Of a stretch of DNA of 64,000 nucleotides, positions 1 to 7,940 are shown one piece after another; within the stretch, counting starts at the first letter, position 1, and every line of letters starts with the position of its first letter. The translations under genes and the position numbers were made by a program. Under the pieces are notes generated by a model. The model saw only the letters and a list, made by a program, of their open reading frames with translations, had not been told where the DNA came from and did not search any database. This stretch comes from CAWGET01 sp963821715 (GTDB taxonomy: Bacteria; Bacteroidota; Ignavibacteria; Ignavibacteriales; Melioribacteraceae): assembly GCA_963821715.1 (NCBI GenBank), contig CAWGET010000010.1, forward strand, positions 310,001 through 374,000, in the 5' to 3' direction.

Positions 1-384
1 TTATCTATTGTTATAATTAACAAGAAGAAAAAACAAGCACAGTATTGCGGCGCAGGCGATCTTCCGTTAATCTATAAAAACGCCGCTGATAAAAAAGTGA
101 AGCGGATCCTATCCAACGGTCTATTGCTTGGATTCAGCAGCGACAGCACTTATGAAGATATGGAAATATCTCTCGACAAAGATGATTTGCTTATATTAAT
201 TACCGACGGTATTCTGGATTCGATTAACGCTAACGGTGAAGTTTACGGAAGTACAAGATTTCTGAAACTTATAGAGACTATCGACGCGGATAAAGCTATT
301 CCTGAAATCCAAAAGACAATTGCACAATATGCAAATGATGAATTTGCTGATGATATAAGCCTGATAACGATAACCGCGAAGTGA
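1..384 (+). CDS. SpoIIE/PP2C-family serine phosphatase, C-terminal part
   Basis: The frame is open from the first base, so the N-terminus lies outside the window; about 127 residues are visible. They match the end of a SpoIIE-type PP2C phosphatase domain: CGAGDLPLIY (the AGHxP-like element), LLILITDGILD (the TDG metal-site strand) and the final ADDISLITI (the DD-S/T-L element). Known members dephosphorylate anti-sigma-factor antagonists or act as output domains of signalling proteins. Which sensor domain precedes it cannot be seen here. The partner it acts on is unknown, as no anti-sigma gene is in view. The family call is firm for this domain; the role is inference. Confidence 0.85.
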   Translation, partial: LSIVIINKKKKQAQYCGAGDLPLIYKNAADKKVKRILSNGLLLGFSSDSTYEDMEISLDKDDLLILITDGILDSINANGEVYGSTRFLKLIETIDADKAIPEIQKTIAQYANDEFADDISLITITAK

Positions 385-410
385 GTAAGCGTTTTATATA
401 AAAAAATCCG

Positions 411-516
411 ACTGAAATTTAATTGCGAATTATTCCTAAATGATTTTTGAAAGAATTCAGGCTTTTGCTTTCGAATTTAATTTTAGAGTACTCTGACAAA
501 AAAATTTTTAATGAAC
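411..516. repeat. ~106 bp imperfect direct repeat, left copy
   Basis: This stretch aligns almost end to end with 1094-1203. Shared blocks include AATTATTCCTAA, AGAATT.AGGCT, GCTTTCGAATTT and a TTTTTA.TGAAC-like end. The right copy carries an extra 4 bases near its start, which completes a hairpin. The two copies bracket the transposase gene at 662-1084. They look like ends or companions of the same repetitive element rather than a target-site duplication, which would be much shorter. Confidence 0.7.
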
Positions 517-537
517 ATTCATCTACCCCACAAATAA

Positions 538-606
538 AACTCCGCTAGGAGTTGTATTTCAGTAGTATATTGCTTAAGTGTCCAATCACAACTCCATTCG
601 GAGTTG
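538..606. repeat. Pair of REP-like palindromes upstream of the transposase
   Basis: Two short hairpins with the same core lie in tandem: AACTCC-GCTA-GGAGTT at 538-553 and CAACTCC-ATTC-GGAGTTG at 589-606. Between them, ATTTCAGTAGTAT at 556-568 recurs as an exact inverted copy at 1089-1101, on the other side of the gene. Hairpins linked to an IS200-like single-domain transposase are the hallmark of REP/RAYT systems. Direct sequence evidence for the structures is good; the REP label is inference from context. Confidence 0.65.
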
Positions 607-661
607 AATTTAAAATCTATTATGCTAACTTTTATATATGTAGAATAATTAAGTTCTACCC

Positions 662-1084
662 ATGGCAAACACATTTTGTCAATTGAATATTCATATCGTT
701 TTCGCAGTCAAGGGAAATCAGAGCTTTTTACCTCAACTTAATCGCAAAGAGCTATACAAATACATCGCCGGAATACTAAAGAACAAAAAGCAAAAAGTAC
801 TCGCGATTAATGGAACCGCCGACCACATATACATATTTATTTCTATGACTCCAAATATCGCTATTTCAGATTTAGTGCGAGATGTAAAAAGATTTTCCAC
901 AATTTTTGTTAAAGAAAAACAATGGTCGCGAAAATTTTGCTGGCAGGAAGGTTTCGGCTCATTTTCCTATTCCAATTCACAGATTTCAGCTGTCATAAAT
1001 TATATCGATAATCAGGAAGAACACCATACAATTCATACTTTTAAGGAAGAAATAAATCCTACGGAGTTATTTGTTCTCCCTTGA
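662..1084 (+). CDS. IS200-like / REP-associated tyrosine transposase (Y1_Tnp), second HUH histidine replaced
   Basis: A 140-residue single-domain protein of the Y1 transposase family, which cuts and joins single-stranded DNA at hairpin ends through a tyrosine. The fold signature is clear: QLNIHIVFAVKG at the N-terminus, then AINGTADHIYIF around residues 48-59, and the catalytic-helix motif Y103-SNS-Q107, which matches the family Y-x3-Q. The metal-binding HUH motif is normally H-hydrophobic-H; here it reads H55-I-Y57, so one metal ligand is changed to tyrosine. The gene sits among REP-like hairpins on both sides, and its 3' end itself overlaps a hairpin at 1055-1068. It may be a domesticated RAYT or a decaying copy. 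Family assignment is strong, activity is doubtful. Confidence 0.88.
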   Translation: MANTFCQLNIHIVFAVKGNQSFLPQLNRKELYKYIAGILKNKKQKVLAINGTADHIYIFISMTPNIAISDLVRDVKRFSTIFVKEKQWSRKFCWQEGFGSFSYSNSQISAVINYIDNQEEHHTIHTFKEEINPTELFVLP

Positions 1085-1119
1085 AATAATACTACTGAAA
1101 TGTAATTCCGATGGAATTA
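1055..1119. repeat. REP-like palindromes at the 3' end of the transposase
   Basis: Two hairpins mirror those upstream: AATCC-TAC-GGAGTT at 1055-1068, inside the last codons of the transposase gene, and TAATTCC-GAT-GGAATTA at 1103-1119. The 13 bp ATACTACTGAAAT at 1089-1101 is the exact reverse complement of 556-568. This gives the unit an inverted arrangement of hairpin plus flank on both sides of the gene. Confidence 0.6.
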
Positions 1120-1203
1120 TTCCTAACTAACTTTTTGACAGAATTTAGGCTATAGCTTTCGAATTTTCATTTAGAATATTTGATAAAATTATTTTTAGCG
1201 AAC
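1094..1203. repeat. ~106 bp imperfect direct repeat, right copy
   Basis: This is the partner of 411-516, in the same orientation. It starts with ACTGAAAT and ends with GAAC in both copies. It overlaps the right-hand REP-like hairpin (1103-1119); the left copy lacks the bases that make a full stem there. Confidence 0.7.
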
Positions 1204-1211
1204 AAGCAACT

Positions 1212-2234
1212 TTATTTAACCACCTTCTCCCTTTCATAATAACTTAGTTTACTTTTGAAGTATTCATAAAACTCAGTAGGAATAGTTATCTGCTTAAAAA
1301 TATCTTTCACATCGTCTACATTTATTTTTTTAAAGTCTTTTTCAAGCGGAGTTATTAATACGCCGCCCATATCCACCGACGCCGGACTTAAGAGAATGTT
1401 TCTTTCTCCCTCCTGAAAATATTGCGCGGGACGGTGCTTCATTCTCGGAAATAAAATTACCCGCCATTTTTCATCGGCAAAATAGCTAAGGATATTGAGC
1501 ATCGGTTCTTCTTTTGCTTCGCTGACTTTTTTAAATATCTCATAAAATTTGTTAAACCATTTAACCAATTCTTTTTTCGCAGATGATTCGAATGAAATAA
1601 ATTTTCCCAATTCATAACTTACTCCCACGACTTTTAATTTTTGCGACTCATAAAATACTTCAGCTTTATCTTTTATTATTCGGTCGTATTCTTCGTCAAG
1701 CGGCATAAAAGATTTGAGTCCTGCTTGAAAGTGAAAATGGTCGGGAGCCGAAGCGCCGCATTTCGGTCCGTTATAAAATAGCCTATAATATTTTCCAAGC
1801 TGCTTAGTAAGATCCAGCATATCTTCAAAATTATCCTGGATTCGCTGCGGAACATGATCCAGCTTAGGAATCGTAAAATGTTCCGGGAAAATGGGAAAGG
1901 GATTTACAAGAATTAAATAATTTTTATACGCCAGCGCTTTCTGGCCTTCCGGCAAATTTTCACTGCATAAAAAACAAGGACGTTCAGCAATCGATTTTTT
2001 ATCCACCTTTGCCGAAGAAGATTTTATCCGTGCCGGATTATATTGAACTTTTATTTCCAACCCGCCGAGATCAAGCTTCTTTACTTCAACATCGCTTAAA
2101 CTCTTGTACCCGGATTTTGCCATTTCCCAAAATTCCGTTTGCTGTTTAAGCAATGCCCTTGCTTTATCGGCAAGAGCGGCGTCCGGTTTCACTCCTTTCA
2201 ATTCATCATCAGTAATAATCAAATCATCGCGCAT
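1212..2234 (-). CDS. DUF4922 protein, HIT/GalT-like nucleotidyl phosphorylase
   Basis: This 340-residue protein resembles DUF4922 proteins, a HIT-superfamily group related to GDP-L-galactose phosphorylase, Ap4A phosphorylase and GalT. Visible signs are C87-x2-C90, a NPFPIFPEHFTIP strand around 111-123 typical of GalT-like folds, and the active-site triad H166-F-H168-F-Q170. Such enzymes transfer a nucleotidyl group to or from a phosphorylated sugar or nucleotide. Its start codon overlaps the stop of the upstream glycosyltransferase by one base (TAATG), so the two are translationally coupled and probably act on the same sugar-nucleotide. The substrate cannot be read from the sequence. There is no signal peptide, so it is cytoplasmic. 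Confidence 0.8.
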   Translation of the reverse strand: MRDDLIITDDELKGVKPDAALADKARALLKQQTEFWEMAKSGYKSLSDVEVKKLDLGGLEIKVQYNPARIKSSSAKVDKKSIAERPCFLCSENLPEGQKALAYKNYLILVNPFPIFPEHFTIPKLDHVPQRIQDNFEDMLDLTKQLGKYYRLFYNGPKCGASAPDHFHFQAGLKSFMPLDEEYDRIIKDKAEVFYESQKLKVVGVSYELGKFISFESSAKKELVKWFNKFYEIFKKVSEAKEEPMLNILSYFADEKWRVILFPRMKHRPAQYFQEGERNILLSPASVDMGGVLITPLEKDFKKINVDDVKDIFKQITIPTEFYEYFKSKLSYYEREKVVK

Positions 2235-3694
2235 TATTCACCGTTCTTTTTTTGTCTCGCGAAAACTTCAAAAGTTCTCACCCTATCTTTATAAATATTA
2301 TTCGTGTTCACTTTTTCTATCTCCAGCGCCGCGTCCGAGTTTCCTTCCCAACGCCTCACTACATAAATTGGATCATAAATTCTACCGATCTGATAGCTGC
2401 GCGAAATCGCGAGTCCGACTGCATAATCTTCGCCGTAACTTACGTTCGGAATTTTTATTTCTCTCAGCAGCGGTGTATAAAAAGCTCTCGGCGCTCCGAG
2501 TCCGTTTATCCTCAGCGCGTTATTCCTTCCGTTTTCAGGCGTCCACTCGCGGTGATCAATTATTCCCGGTGGAATATCATTTAACTCAAAATCCGTCATC
2601 TTGTAAGATCCGATAACCATCGCGCATTTTTCTTCGCGGAATTTATCTACAATCTTTTGAAGTGTTGTTTCGTCAAGGTAAATATCGTCACTATCAAGCT
2701 GAACGGAAAAAAGCCCGGCATAATTACTGTGAACAGCTTCGTTCCAGCAACCGCCTATTCCAAAGTCTTTTCTTTCCGGTACGATATGTTTAACGCGATC
2801 GTCTTTCTTCGCAAACTCTTTCACAACTTCCGCCGTTCCGTCGTCAGAATAATTATCAACTACAATTAAATTAAAATCAAAATCGGTTTTTTGTTTGAGT
2901 ACAGATTCTATCGCATCGCCTATGGTTTTTACCCTGTTCTTCACGGGAATTACTACCGAAGCTAAAACACCAAAACCTTTGTCGTCAAGATCTATTTCAT
3001 CAAACTCCGGCTCAAGGTATGCGCCTATTTGGTTAAGATGATCGGTAACAGCTTCTTCCATTTCTACCTGCACTTCGCGGTTTTTCGGATCGACATAATC
3101 AAATTGTTTTTCGCCCGATTTCCGTGAGTCTGTTTCAATTGTCGAATAAAGAAATTCCGGGATACGGACGAGCGGGGCTTCCTGAGAAATTTTTAGACGA
3201 ATATCATAAAGTCCGGCAAATTTATAACCGGCTCCGTTTTCTATTGCGTCGCCGAGATTTTCTTTATTTATCAGCAGAACCGGCCCAAAATCAAAATCGT
3301 CTCTTAAACTTCCGTATTGATAATCAATTACCGGATGGTTTTGCCTTGAACCTTCTTTCATATCATAAAAATTAGAGTAAGTAATTCCGGCGCTGGTTTC
3401 ATCGGCAACAGAAATAAGCCTTTCAATTCCAAATTGTCCAAATTCTATCGGCTGATCATTCGAGATAAAAAGCAAATAATCTGTTTTCGTGTTTTCATAT
3501 ATCTTTCTGATGGTTGAAGAGGATAACAATCCGTTAATTTCTAAAAAATTAAATCCGCTCTCTTCCCCGGATCTTTTCCCCGATAAAAAATAAAAATCTT
3601 CAACTGCATCTGATTCTTTGATCTTTTTTGCCGCATTAATTATTTCATCATTTTGATTATAAGGCATAAATACGGTGGCTTTTTTGTTCTGCAT
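2234..3694 (-). CDS. Family 2 glycosyltransferase with an extra N-terminal GT-A-like domain
   Basis: Of 486 residues, about 245-480 form a GT2 domain: ASVVIPVKNRVKTI at its start, the VVDNYSDDGTAE nucleotide strand, and the LDSDDIYL metal-binding DxD. Residues 1-235 look like a second, diverged GT-A half, with FMPYNQNDEI near the start and YLLFISNDQP where a DxD would sit. The start is supported by a GGGAG Shine-Dalgarno just upstream. The gene is the first of a two-gene unit with the DUF4922 phosphorylase. GT2 enzymes transfer sugars from nucleotide donors; acceptor and donor are unknown. The N-terminal domain assignment is my inference from pattern similarity. Confidence 0.8.
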   Translation of the reverse strand: MQNKKATVFMPYNQNDEIINAAKKIKESDAVEDFYFLSGKRSGEESGFNFLEINGLLSSSTIRKIYENTKTDYLLFISNDQPIEFGQFGIERLISVADETSAGITYSNFYDMKEGSRQNHPVIDYQYGSLRDDFDFGPVLLINKENLGDAIENGAGYKFAGLYDIRLKISQEAPLVRIPEFLYSTIETDSRKSGEKQFDYVDPKNREVQVEMEEAVTDHLNQIGAYLEPEFDEIDLDDKGFGVLASVVIPVKNRVKTIGDAIESVLKQKTDFDFNLIVVDNYSDDGTAEVVKEFAKKDDRVKHIVPERKDFGIGGCWNEAVHSNYAGLFSVQLDSDDIYLDETTLQKIVDKFREEKCAMVIGSYKMTDFELNDIPPGIIDHREWTPENGRNNALRINGLGAPRAFYTPLLREIKIPNVSYGEDYAVGLAISRSYQIGRIYDPIYVVRRWEGNSDAALEIEKVNTNNIYKDRVRTFEVFARQKKNGE

Positions 3695-3866
3695 ATCTCT
3701 CCCAATTAAAAATAATTCATCTTTAAAATTAACTAAAATGTATGAGAATTAAAAAGAAAGGCGAAGATATGTGGGATAGGAATTTGGAATAATAGGAAGA
3801 ATAAACCATAGGAACTTTACTTTACAGCCCATCCCTTCTTATCTTTTTCCTCTGACTTTTGACCTT

Positions 3867-5006
3867 CTAATTTTCCATCAACTCGGAGATGAAATGTAAA
3901 TTCGGTGATCTTGAATTGCTCATAATAATTTTGGCTACAGCTGTTAATGGAACAGCGATAAACATCCCGACTAACCCCCAAATATAACCCCATAAAAGTA
4001 ATGAGAGTAAAATGACGAGCGGATTCAAACCAAGCCTGTCACCGTAGAGTTTCGGTTCCACTATATTTCCTATGGATGCCTGTATTGAAACCATTATTCC
4101 GGTAATTATTAGAGTGTAACCAAATGATTCGTACTGGATTAGCGACATTAGCGCAGGAAGTATAACCGCGATGATTGAACCTATATTCGGTATAAAATTA
4201 AGCAGAAAGGTAAGTACTGCCCAGACAATAAAAAATTCAATTCCGAAAATCCACAGAATTACGCCCACAAATAACCCAACTAAAAAGCTCACAAAAAATT
4301 TAGTGGCTATATATTTTTGAACATTATCGGTAATGGCACGGAATGTCCGTTCAATCGAAATTTCCTGGCGGGTTTTAACCTCTTCAATCCGAACGGCAAC
4401 AGGTTTTTCTTCACCATTATTTTCTTTTTCTTCTTTTACTGTTTTTTCTATCTTTTTAATCGTCGTTCGAATGTTATTTTGCACATATCTGTTTTTTATC
4501 ACATTCACAATTCGGTTGTATCCGCTCGACACGAATATAAAGAAGAAGAGGACAAAGAAAACTGTGGAGAAAAACGAGAGAGTCGTTGAAAAAAAGTCCC
4601 CCGCTATTCCACCGTAATCAAGGTCGAGCAAAAGACTGCGGAGATCAAATCGGCTGAAAAATTCATCAGTTAATCCAAAAGACATTGCCGTCGTCCTCAC
4701 AATGTTATTCAGCTTCTGTTCGTAAACCGGTAGTTCCGCCCCGAAACGGCTGAATGACTCGACAATTATCCTGGAAACGCCCCAAATAATACCTACAATA
4801 AGTATTAAATCACTGAAAATTATAAGAGCAAAAGGAATTTTCTTTTTATCAAGAATTCTATTCAGCGGTTCAAAAACAAAATATAAAAACACCGCAATCA
4901 CAAGAGGGATAAAAATAAATTGGAGTTCTTTGAGAACAATAAAAATTACTACCAATCCAATTACAGATATAAAAAATTTTACAACATTATCGGACTTATT
5001 TTTCAT
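3867..5006 (-). CDS. AI-2E family transporter (PerM-like membrane protein)
   Basis: This 379-residue polytopic membrane protein is of the AI-2E/PerM (UPF0118) family. Two N-terminal hydrophobic segments, VVKFFISVIGLVVIFIVLKE and FIPLVIAVFLYFVFEPLN, are followed by the usual soluble segment and then a C-terminal membrane block with the family element FLLNFIPNIGSIIAVILPAL and a WGLVGMFIAVPLTA end. Members have been linked to autoinducer-2 export and to Na+/H+ exchange, so the substrate is not assigned. An unusual feature is a very Lys/Glu-rich stretch around residues 175-215. It stands alone on the minus strand. Confidence 0.85.
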   Translation of the reverse strand: MKNKSDNVVKFFISVIGLVVIFIVLKELQFIFIPLVIAVFLYFVFEPLNRILDKKKIPFALIIFSDLILIVGIIWGVSRIIVESFSRFGAELPVYEQKLNNIVRTTAMSFGLTDEFFSRFDLRSLLLDLDYGGIAGDFFSTTLSFFSTVFFVLFFFIFVSSGYNRIVNVIKNRYVQNNIRTTIKKIEKTVKEEKENNGEEKPVAVRIEEVKTRQEISIERTFRAITDNVQKYIATKFFVSFLVGLFVGVILWIFGIEFFIVWAVLTFLLNFIPNIGSIIAVILPALMSLIQYESFGYTLIITGIMVSIQASIGNIVEPKLYGDRLGLNPLVILLSLLLWGYIWGLVGMFIAVPLTAVAKIIMSNSRSPNLHFISELMEN

Positions 5007-5117
5007 TTATTGTAAAACCCTGTACAATTTCAAATAGATTAGATATTGAATAATACTAATATTATTACTTTTTTTATTAAATTACTCAATAAATTATTTG
5101 AATAAACAGGAATTATT

Positions 5118-6500
5118 ATGAAAATTTTTCAGGGGAAATTTATTTTCATCTTTATTACGCTGAGTATTTTATTAACATTCAACGCTTGCGAAAAAACCGC
5201 CGTACAGCAGGATCCAACTAGGCCGGAAGTTTCGGTTCAACATCCGGATTGGAGCAAAAATGTTACAATGTATGAAGTGAATGTTCGCCAATATACTCCT
5301 GAAGGAACTTTCGAAGCTTTCGCAGAACATCTTCCAAAAATTAAAGATATGGGATTTGGCATTTTATGGTTTATGCCCATTCATCCGATAGGCGAATTAA
5401 ACAGAAAAGGAGAACTTGGAAGCTACTATGCGGTTCAGGATTATAAAGCGATCAATCCTAGTTTTGGTACGGAAGAGGAATTCCGCGCTCTCGTTAAAGA
5501 AGCGCACGATATGGGAATGTACGTCATCATCGATTGGGTTGCAAATCACACCGCGTGGGACAATGTGTGGACGAAAACCAATCCTGAATTTTACACAAAA
5601 GATTCAGTGGGGAATTTCAAACCGCCGGTTGCAGATTGGAGCGACGTAATTGAACTCGACTTCGAAAACCAGGAGCTTTGGAGGGAAATGGCTGACGCAA
5701 TGAAGTTCTGGGTGGAAAAATTTGACATCGACGGTTACAGATGCGACGTAGCCGGAGAAGTTCCTATTGATTTTTGGAATTACGCACGAGAAGAATTAGA
5801 CAAAATAAAACCTGTTTTTATGCTTGCCGAAGCCGAGCAGAAAGAACTTCATTATAACGCATTCGACGCAACCTACGCTTGGGAAGCTCATCACATTATG
5901 AACAAAATTGCCGCAAATGAAATGACTGTAGCCGACTGGGCAGAATATTGGCAAAAGGAAACAATAGATTATCCGCAAAATGCTTACCGGTTAATGTTTA
6001 CTTCCAACCACGATGAAAACTCCTGGAACGGAACCGTATTCGAAAGAATGGGAGATGGAGCTAAAACATTTGCTGTAATGACTTTTACAGTTCCCGGAAT
6101 GCCGCTTGTTTACAGTGGTCAGGAAGTTGGTATGGATAAACGCTTAGAGTTTTTTAAAAAAGATCCGATAGACTGGAAAGAAAGTGAATTTACAGAATTT
6201 TACGATAAATTAATTGACCTTAAACTTAATAATGAATCACTTTGGAACGGCGCTTTCGGCGCACCACTTCAGAGAGTAAATACGAACTTTGACGATAATA
6301 TTTATTCTTTTATCCGTGAAAAAGACGGAAATAAAGTTTTTGTGATCTTGAATTTATCCGGAGAAGATTTATCCTTAAAGTATAATGACAAAAGAATTGT
6401 CGGCGAATATACGGAATTGTTCACCGGAGATAAAGCAAATATAAATTCAGATTTAACAATGGATATTCCGGCTTGGGGATATAAAGTATATCAAAAATGA
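5118..6500 (+). CDS. GH13 alpha-amylase-family lipoprotein
   Basis: A 460-residue glycoside hydrolase family 13 enzyme with a lipoprotein signal (lipobox LTFNAC, Cys24). All four conserved GH13 regions are present: DWVANHT (139-145), GYRCDVAGEVP with nucleophile Asp210, MLAEAEQ with acid/base Glu238, and TSNHDEN with Asp299. The barrel is followed by a short beta domain ending in IPAWGYKVY. It should cleave or rearrange alpha-glucans in the periplasm or at the outer membrane. There is no starch-uptake gene nearby, so it is a lone scavenger or glycogen/maltodextrin trimming enzyme. An AGGA ribosome site precedes the ATG. Confidence 0.93.
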   Translation: MKIFQGKFIFIFITLSILLTFNACEKTAVQQDPTRPEVSVQHPDWSKNVTMYEVNVRQYTPEGTFEAFAEHLPKIKDMGFGILWFMPIHPIGELNRKGELGSYYAVQDYKAINPSFGTEEEFRALVKEAHDMGMYVIIDWVANHTAWDNVWTKTNPEFYTKDSVGNFKPPVADWSDVIELDFENQELWREMADAMKFWVEKFDIDGYRCDVAGEVPIDFWNYAREELDKIKPVFMLAEAEQKELHYNAFDATYAWEAHHIMNKIAANEMTVADWAEYWQKETIDYPQNAYRLMFTSNHDENSWNGTVFERMGDGAKTFAVMTFTVPGMPLVYSGQEVGMDKRLEFFKKDPIDWKESEFTEFYDKLIDLKLNNESLWNGAFGAPLQRVNTNFDDNIYSFIREKDGNKVFVILNLSGEDLSLKYNDKRIVGEYTELFTGDKANINSDLTMDIPAWGYKVYQK

Positions 6501-6581
6501 TGTTTAGACTCTTTTTAGCAAAGATATTATTATGCATCGTTAGGTTTTAGTTTCCTAATATTATTATCCGCAGACCAGAAA

Positions 6582-6608
6582 GCCTGCAGACAGGCAAATA
6601 ATTATTTT
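6582..6608 (+). terminator. Possible terminator after the GH13 gene
   Basis: GCCTG-CAGA-CAGGC forms a small perfect hairpin about 80 bp past the stop of the GH13 gene, followed by AAATAATTATTTTTGCC. The stem is short, so this is a weak candidate. Confidence 0.35.
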
Positions 6609-6665
6609 TGCCTTACAATTGATTTTCTTTTTGATAATAATGCCGGAAAAGACTGAGGACAGCCG

Positions 6666-7385
6666 ATGAAAAAAATATTTCTCATTTTTTTGTTCGTGTT
6701 TCCTGTTCTATTTTACGGGCAGTATTCAGGTAACAGATTCGGGATTTCTGTTAACTATAATTATACCAGCTCTTCGGAGCTGTTTACATCCCCGAATTCT
6801 CCGGACGAAGTTTTGAGAACTATTTCCGTTCCGATGGAAAGCGTTTACAGTCCGAGCGTTGATTTTCGTTATAGAATTATGGACGAAGTCGTTGTCGGTT
6901 TAAGTTTCGAACAAATGAAAAAGCGACTGGCAGTCCGGCGGGTCACGGTCGGCACACGTACGGGAGTAAGATCCACCGAAGTGCAGGATGAATATACAAT
7001 ATATCCGGTCGAATTCAATTTATTTTATCTTATTCCATTCTCTACTGAAAGATTCAAATTTCACCTTGGCGGCGGATTCGGATTTTACTTCGGGAATCAC
7101 AAGATTTATTTTGATGAATTTCCCGGACTCGAATTAAAAAATGATTCTAAAGATTTTTCTTACGGTATACAGGTAAGCACGGGAATGGATTATATGATAA
7201 ATAACCATTTCTCTATCCGCGGTGAGATGCGCTTTAGAGATCCCGAATTGAAGATGGAAAAAGGTGATGGAAACAGAAGAATTGAGCATAACGGCAACAC
7301 ATTTGTTGTACCGCAAGAAGTTATCGAATCCAAGATAAATGTTGACGGCGTTACTTTTACAATAGGACTGGTCTTACACTTTTAA
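6666..7385 (+). CDS. Outer-membrane beta-barrel protein
   Basis: This is a 239-residue protein with a clear signal peptide (MKKIFLIFLFVFPVLFYGQ) and then alternating amphipathic strands rich in aromatic residues. Its last strand, VTFTIGLVLHF, ends in phenylalanine, the usual barrel-insertion signature. This matches the OmpA/OprF-type small barrels that Bacteroidota-like genomes carry in number. A strong GAGGA ribosome site lies just before the ATG. It sits 10 bp ahead of aroK but shares no obvious function with it. Role unknown beyond an outer-membrane location. Confidence 0.75.
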   Translation: MKKIFLIFLFVFPVLFYGQYSGNRFGISVNYNYTSSSELFTSPNSPDEVLRTISVPMESVYSPSVDFRYRIMDEVVVGLSFEQMKKRLAVRRVTVGTRTGVRSTEVQDEYTIYPVEFNLFYLIPFSTERFKFHLGGGFGFYFGNHKIYFDEFPGLELKNDSKDFSYGIQVSTGMDYMINNHFSIRGEMRFRDPELKMEKGDGNRRIEHNGNTFVVPQEVIESKINVDGVTFTIGLVLHF

Positions 7386-7394
7386 GATTTTTTC

Positions 7395-7940
7395 ATGAAA
7401 GAACAATTAATCTATCTTACCGGATTTATGACAAGCGGAAAAAGCACTATCGGCCCGATCCTCGCAAACACTATCGGCTGGAAATTTTATGATCTCGATA
7501 ATCTGATTGAAGAAGCCGCCGGAAAATCGATAGTAAAAATTTTTGAAGATGAAGGCGAAAATTATTTTAGGAAATTGGAATCAAGTATTTTGCACAAAAT
7601 TTCCTCAGAAACTAAAACAATTATTTCCCTCGGAGGAGGAACCATCGCTGTGGATGAAAACTTTGAGATTATTTGCCGGACCGGGAAATTAATATATCTC
7701 AAAACTTCTTCGGAAGCGATTTACGCCAGAATAAAAAATAAAATCAACAGACCTTTATTCCGGGAGTTGGTTTTGAACGAGACACCTGAAAAGGAGATGC
7801 GGGAAAAGATCGACTCGATGTTAGAGACGAGATCAGCAGTGTATGAAAAAGCAGATATTATTATAAACACCGACCATCAGTCGATTGGTATAACAGTAGA
7901 TAAATTGGCTAAACAACTTAAGAAATATATTTATGGCTAA
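7395..7940 (+). CDS. aroK: Shikimate kinase
   Basis: A 181-residue P-loop kinase that phosphorylates shikimate at the 3-hydroxyl in aromatic amino acid synthesis. The Walker A motif GFMTSGKST is followed by the shikimate-binding FYDLDNLIEE element (family DxD), the FRKLES motif (family FRxxE) and the GGGT loop around residue 80. The lid region NRPLF is also present. Length is normal for the family. Its last 8 bases overlap aroB, the neighbouring pathway gene, so the two are co-translated. Confidence 0.95.
   Translation: MKEQLIYLTGFMTSGKSTIGPILANTIGWKFYDLDNLIEEAAGKSIVKIFEDEGENYFRKLESSILHKISSETKTIISLGGGTIAVDENFEIICRTGKLIYLKTSSEAIYARIKNKINRPLFRELVLNETPEKEMREKIDSMLETRSAVYEKADIIINTDHQSIGITVDKLAKQLKKYIYG

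Noticed and set aside
411..1203. Complete insertion sequence with target-site duplication.
   Set aside because: The flanking repeat is ~106 bp and imperfect, far longer than a target duplication, and IS200-type elements make none.
2104..2616. Long plus-strand frame over the DUF4922 and glycosyltransferase genes.
   Set aside because: Antisense to two well-supported genes, low-complexity composition, no family resemblance.
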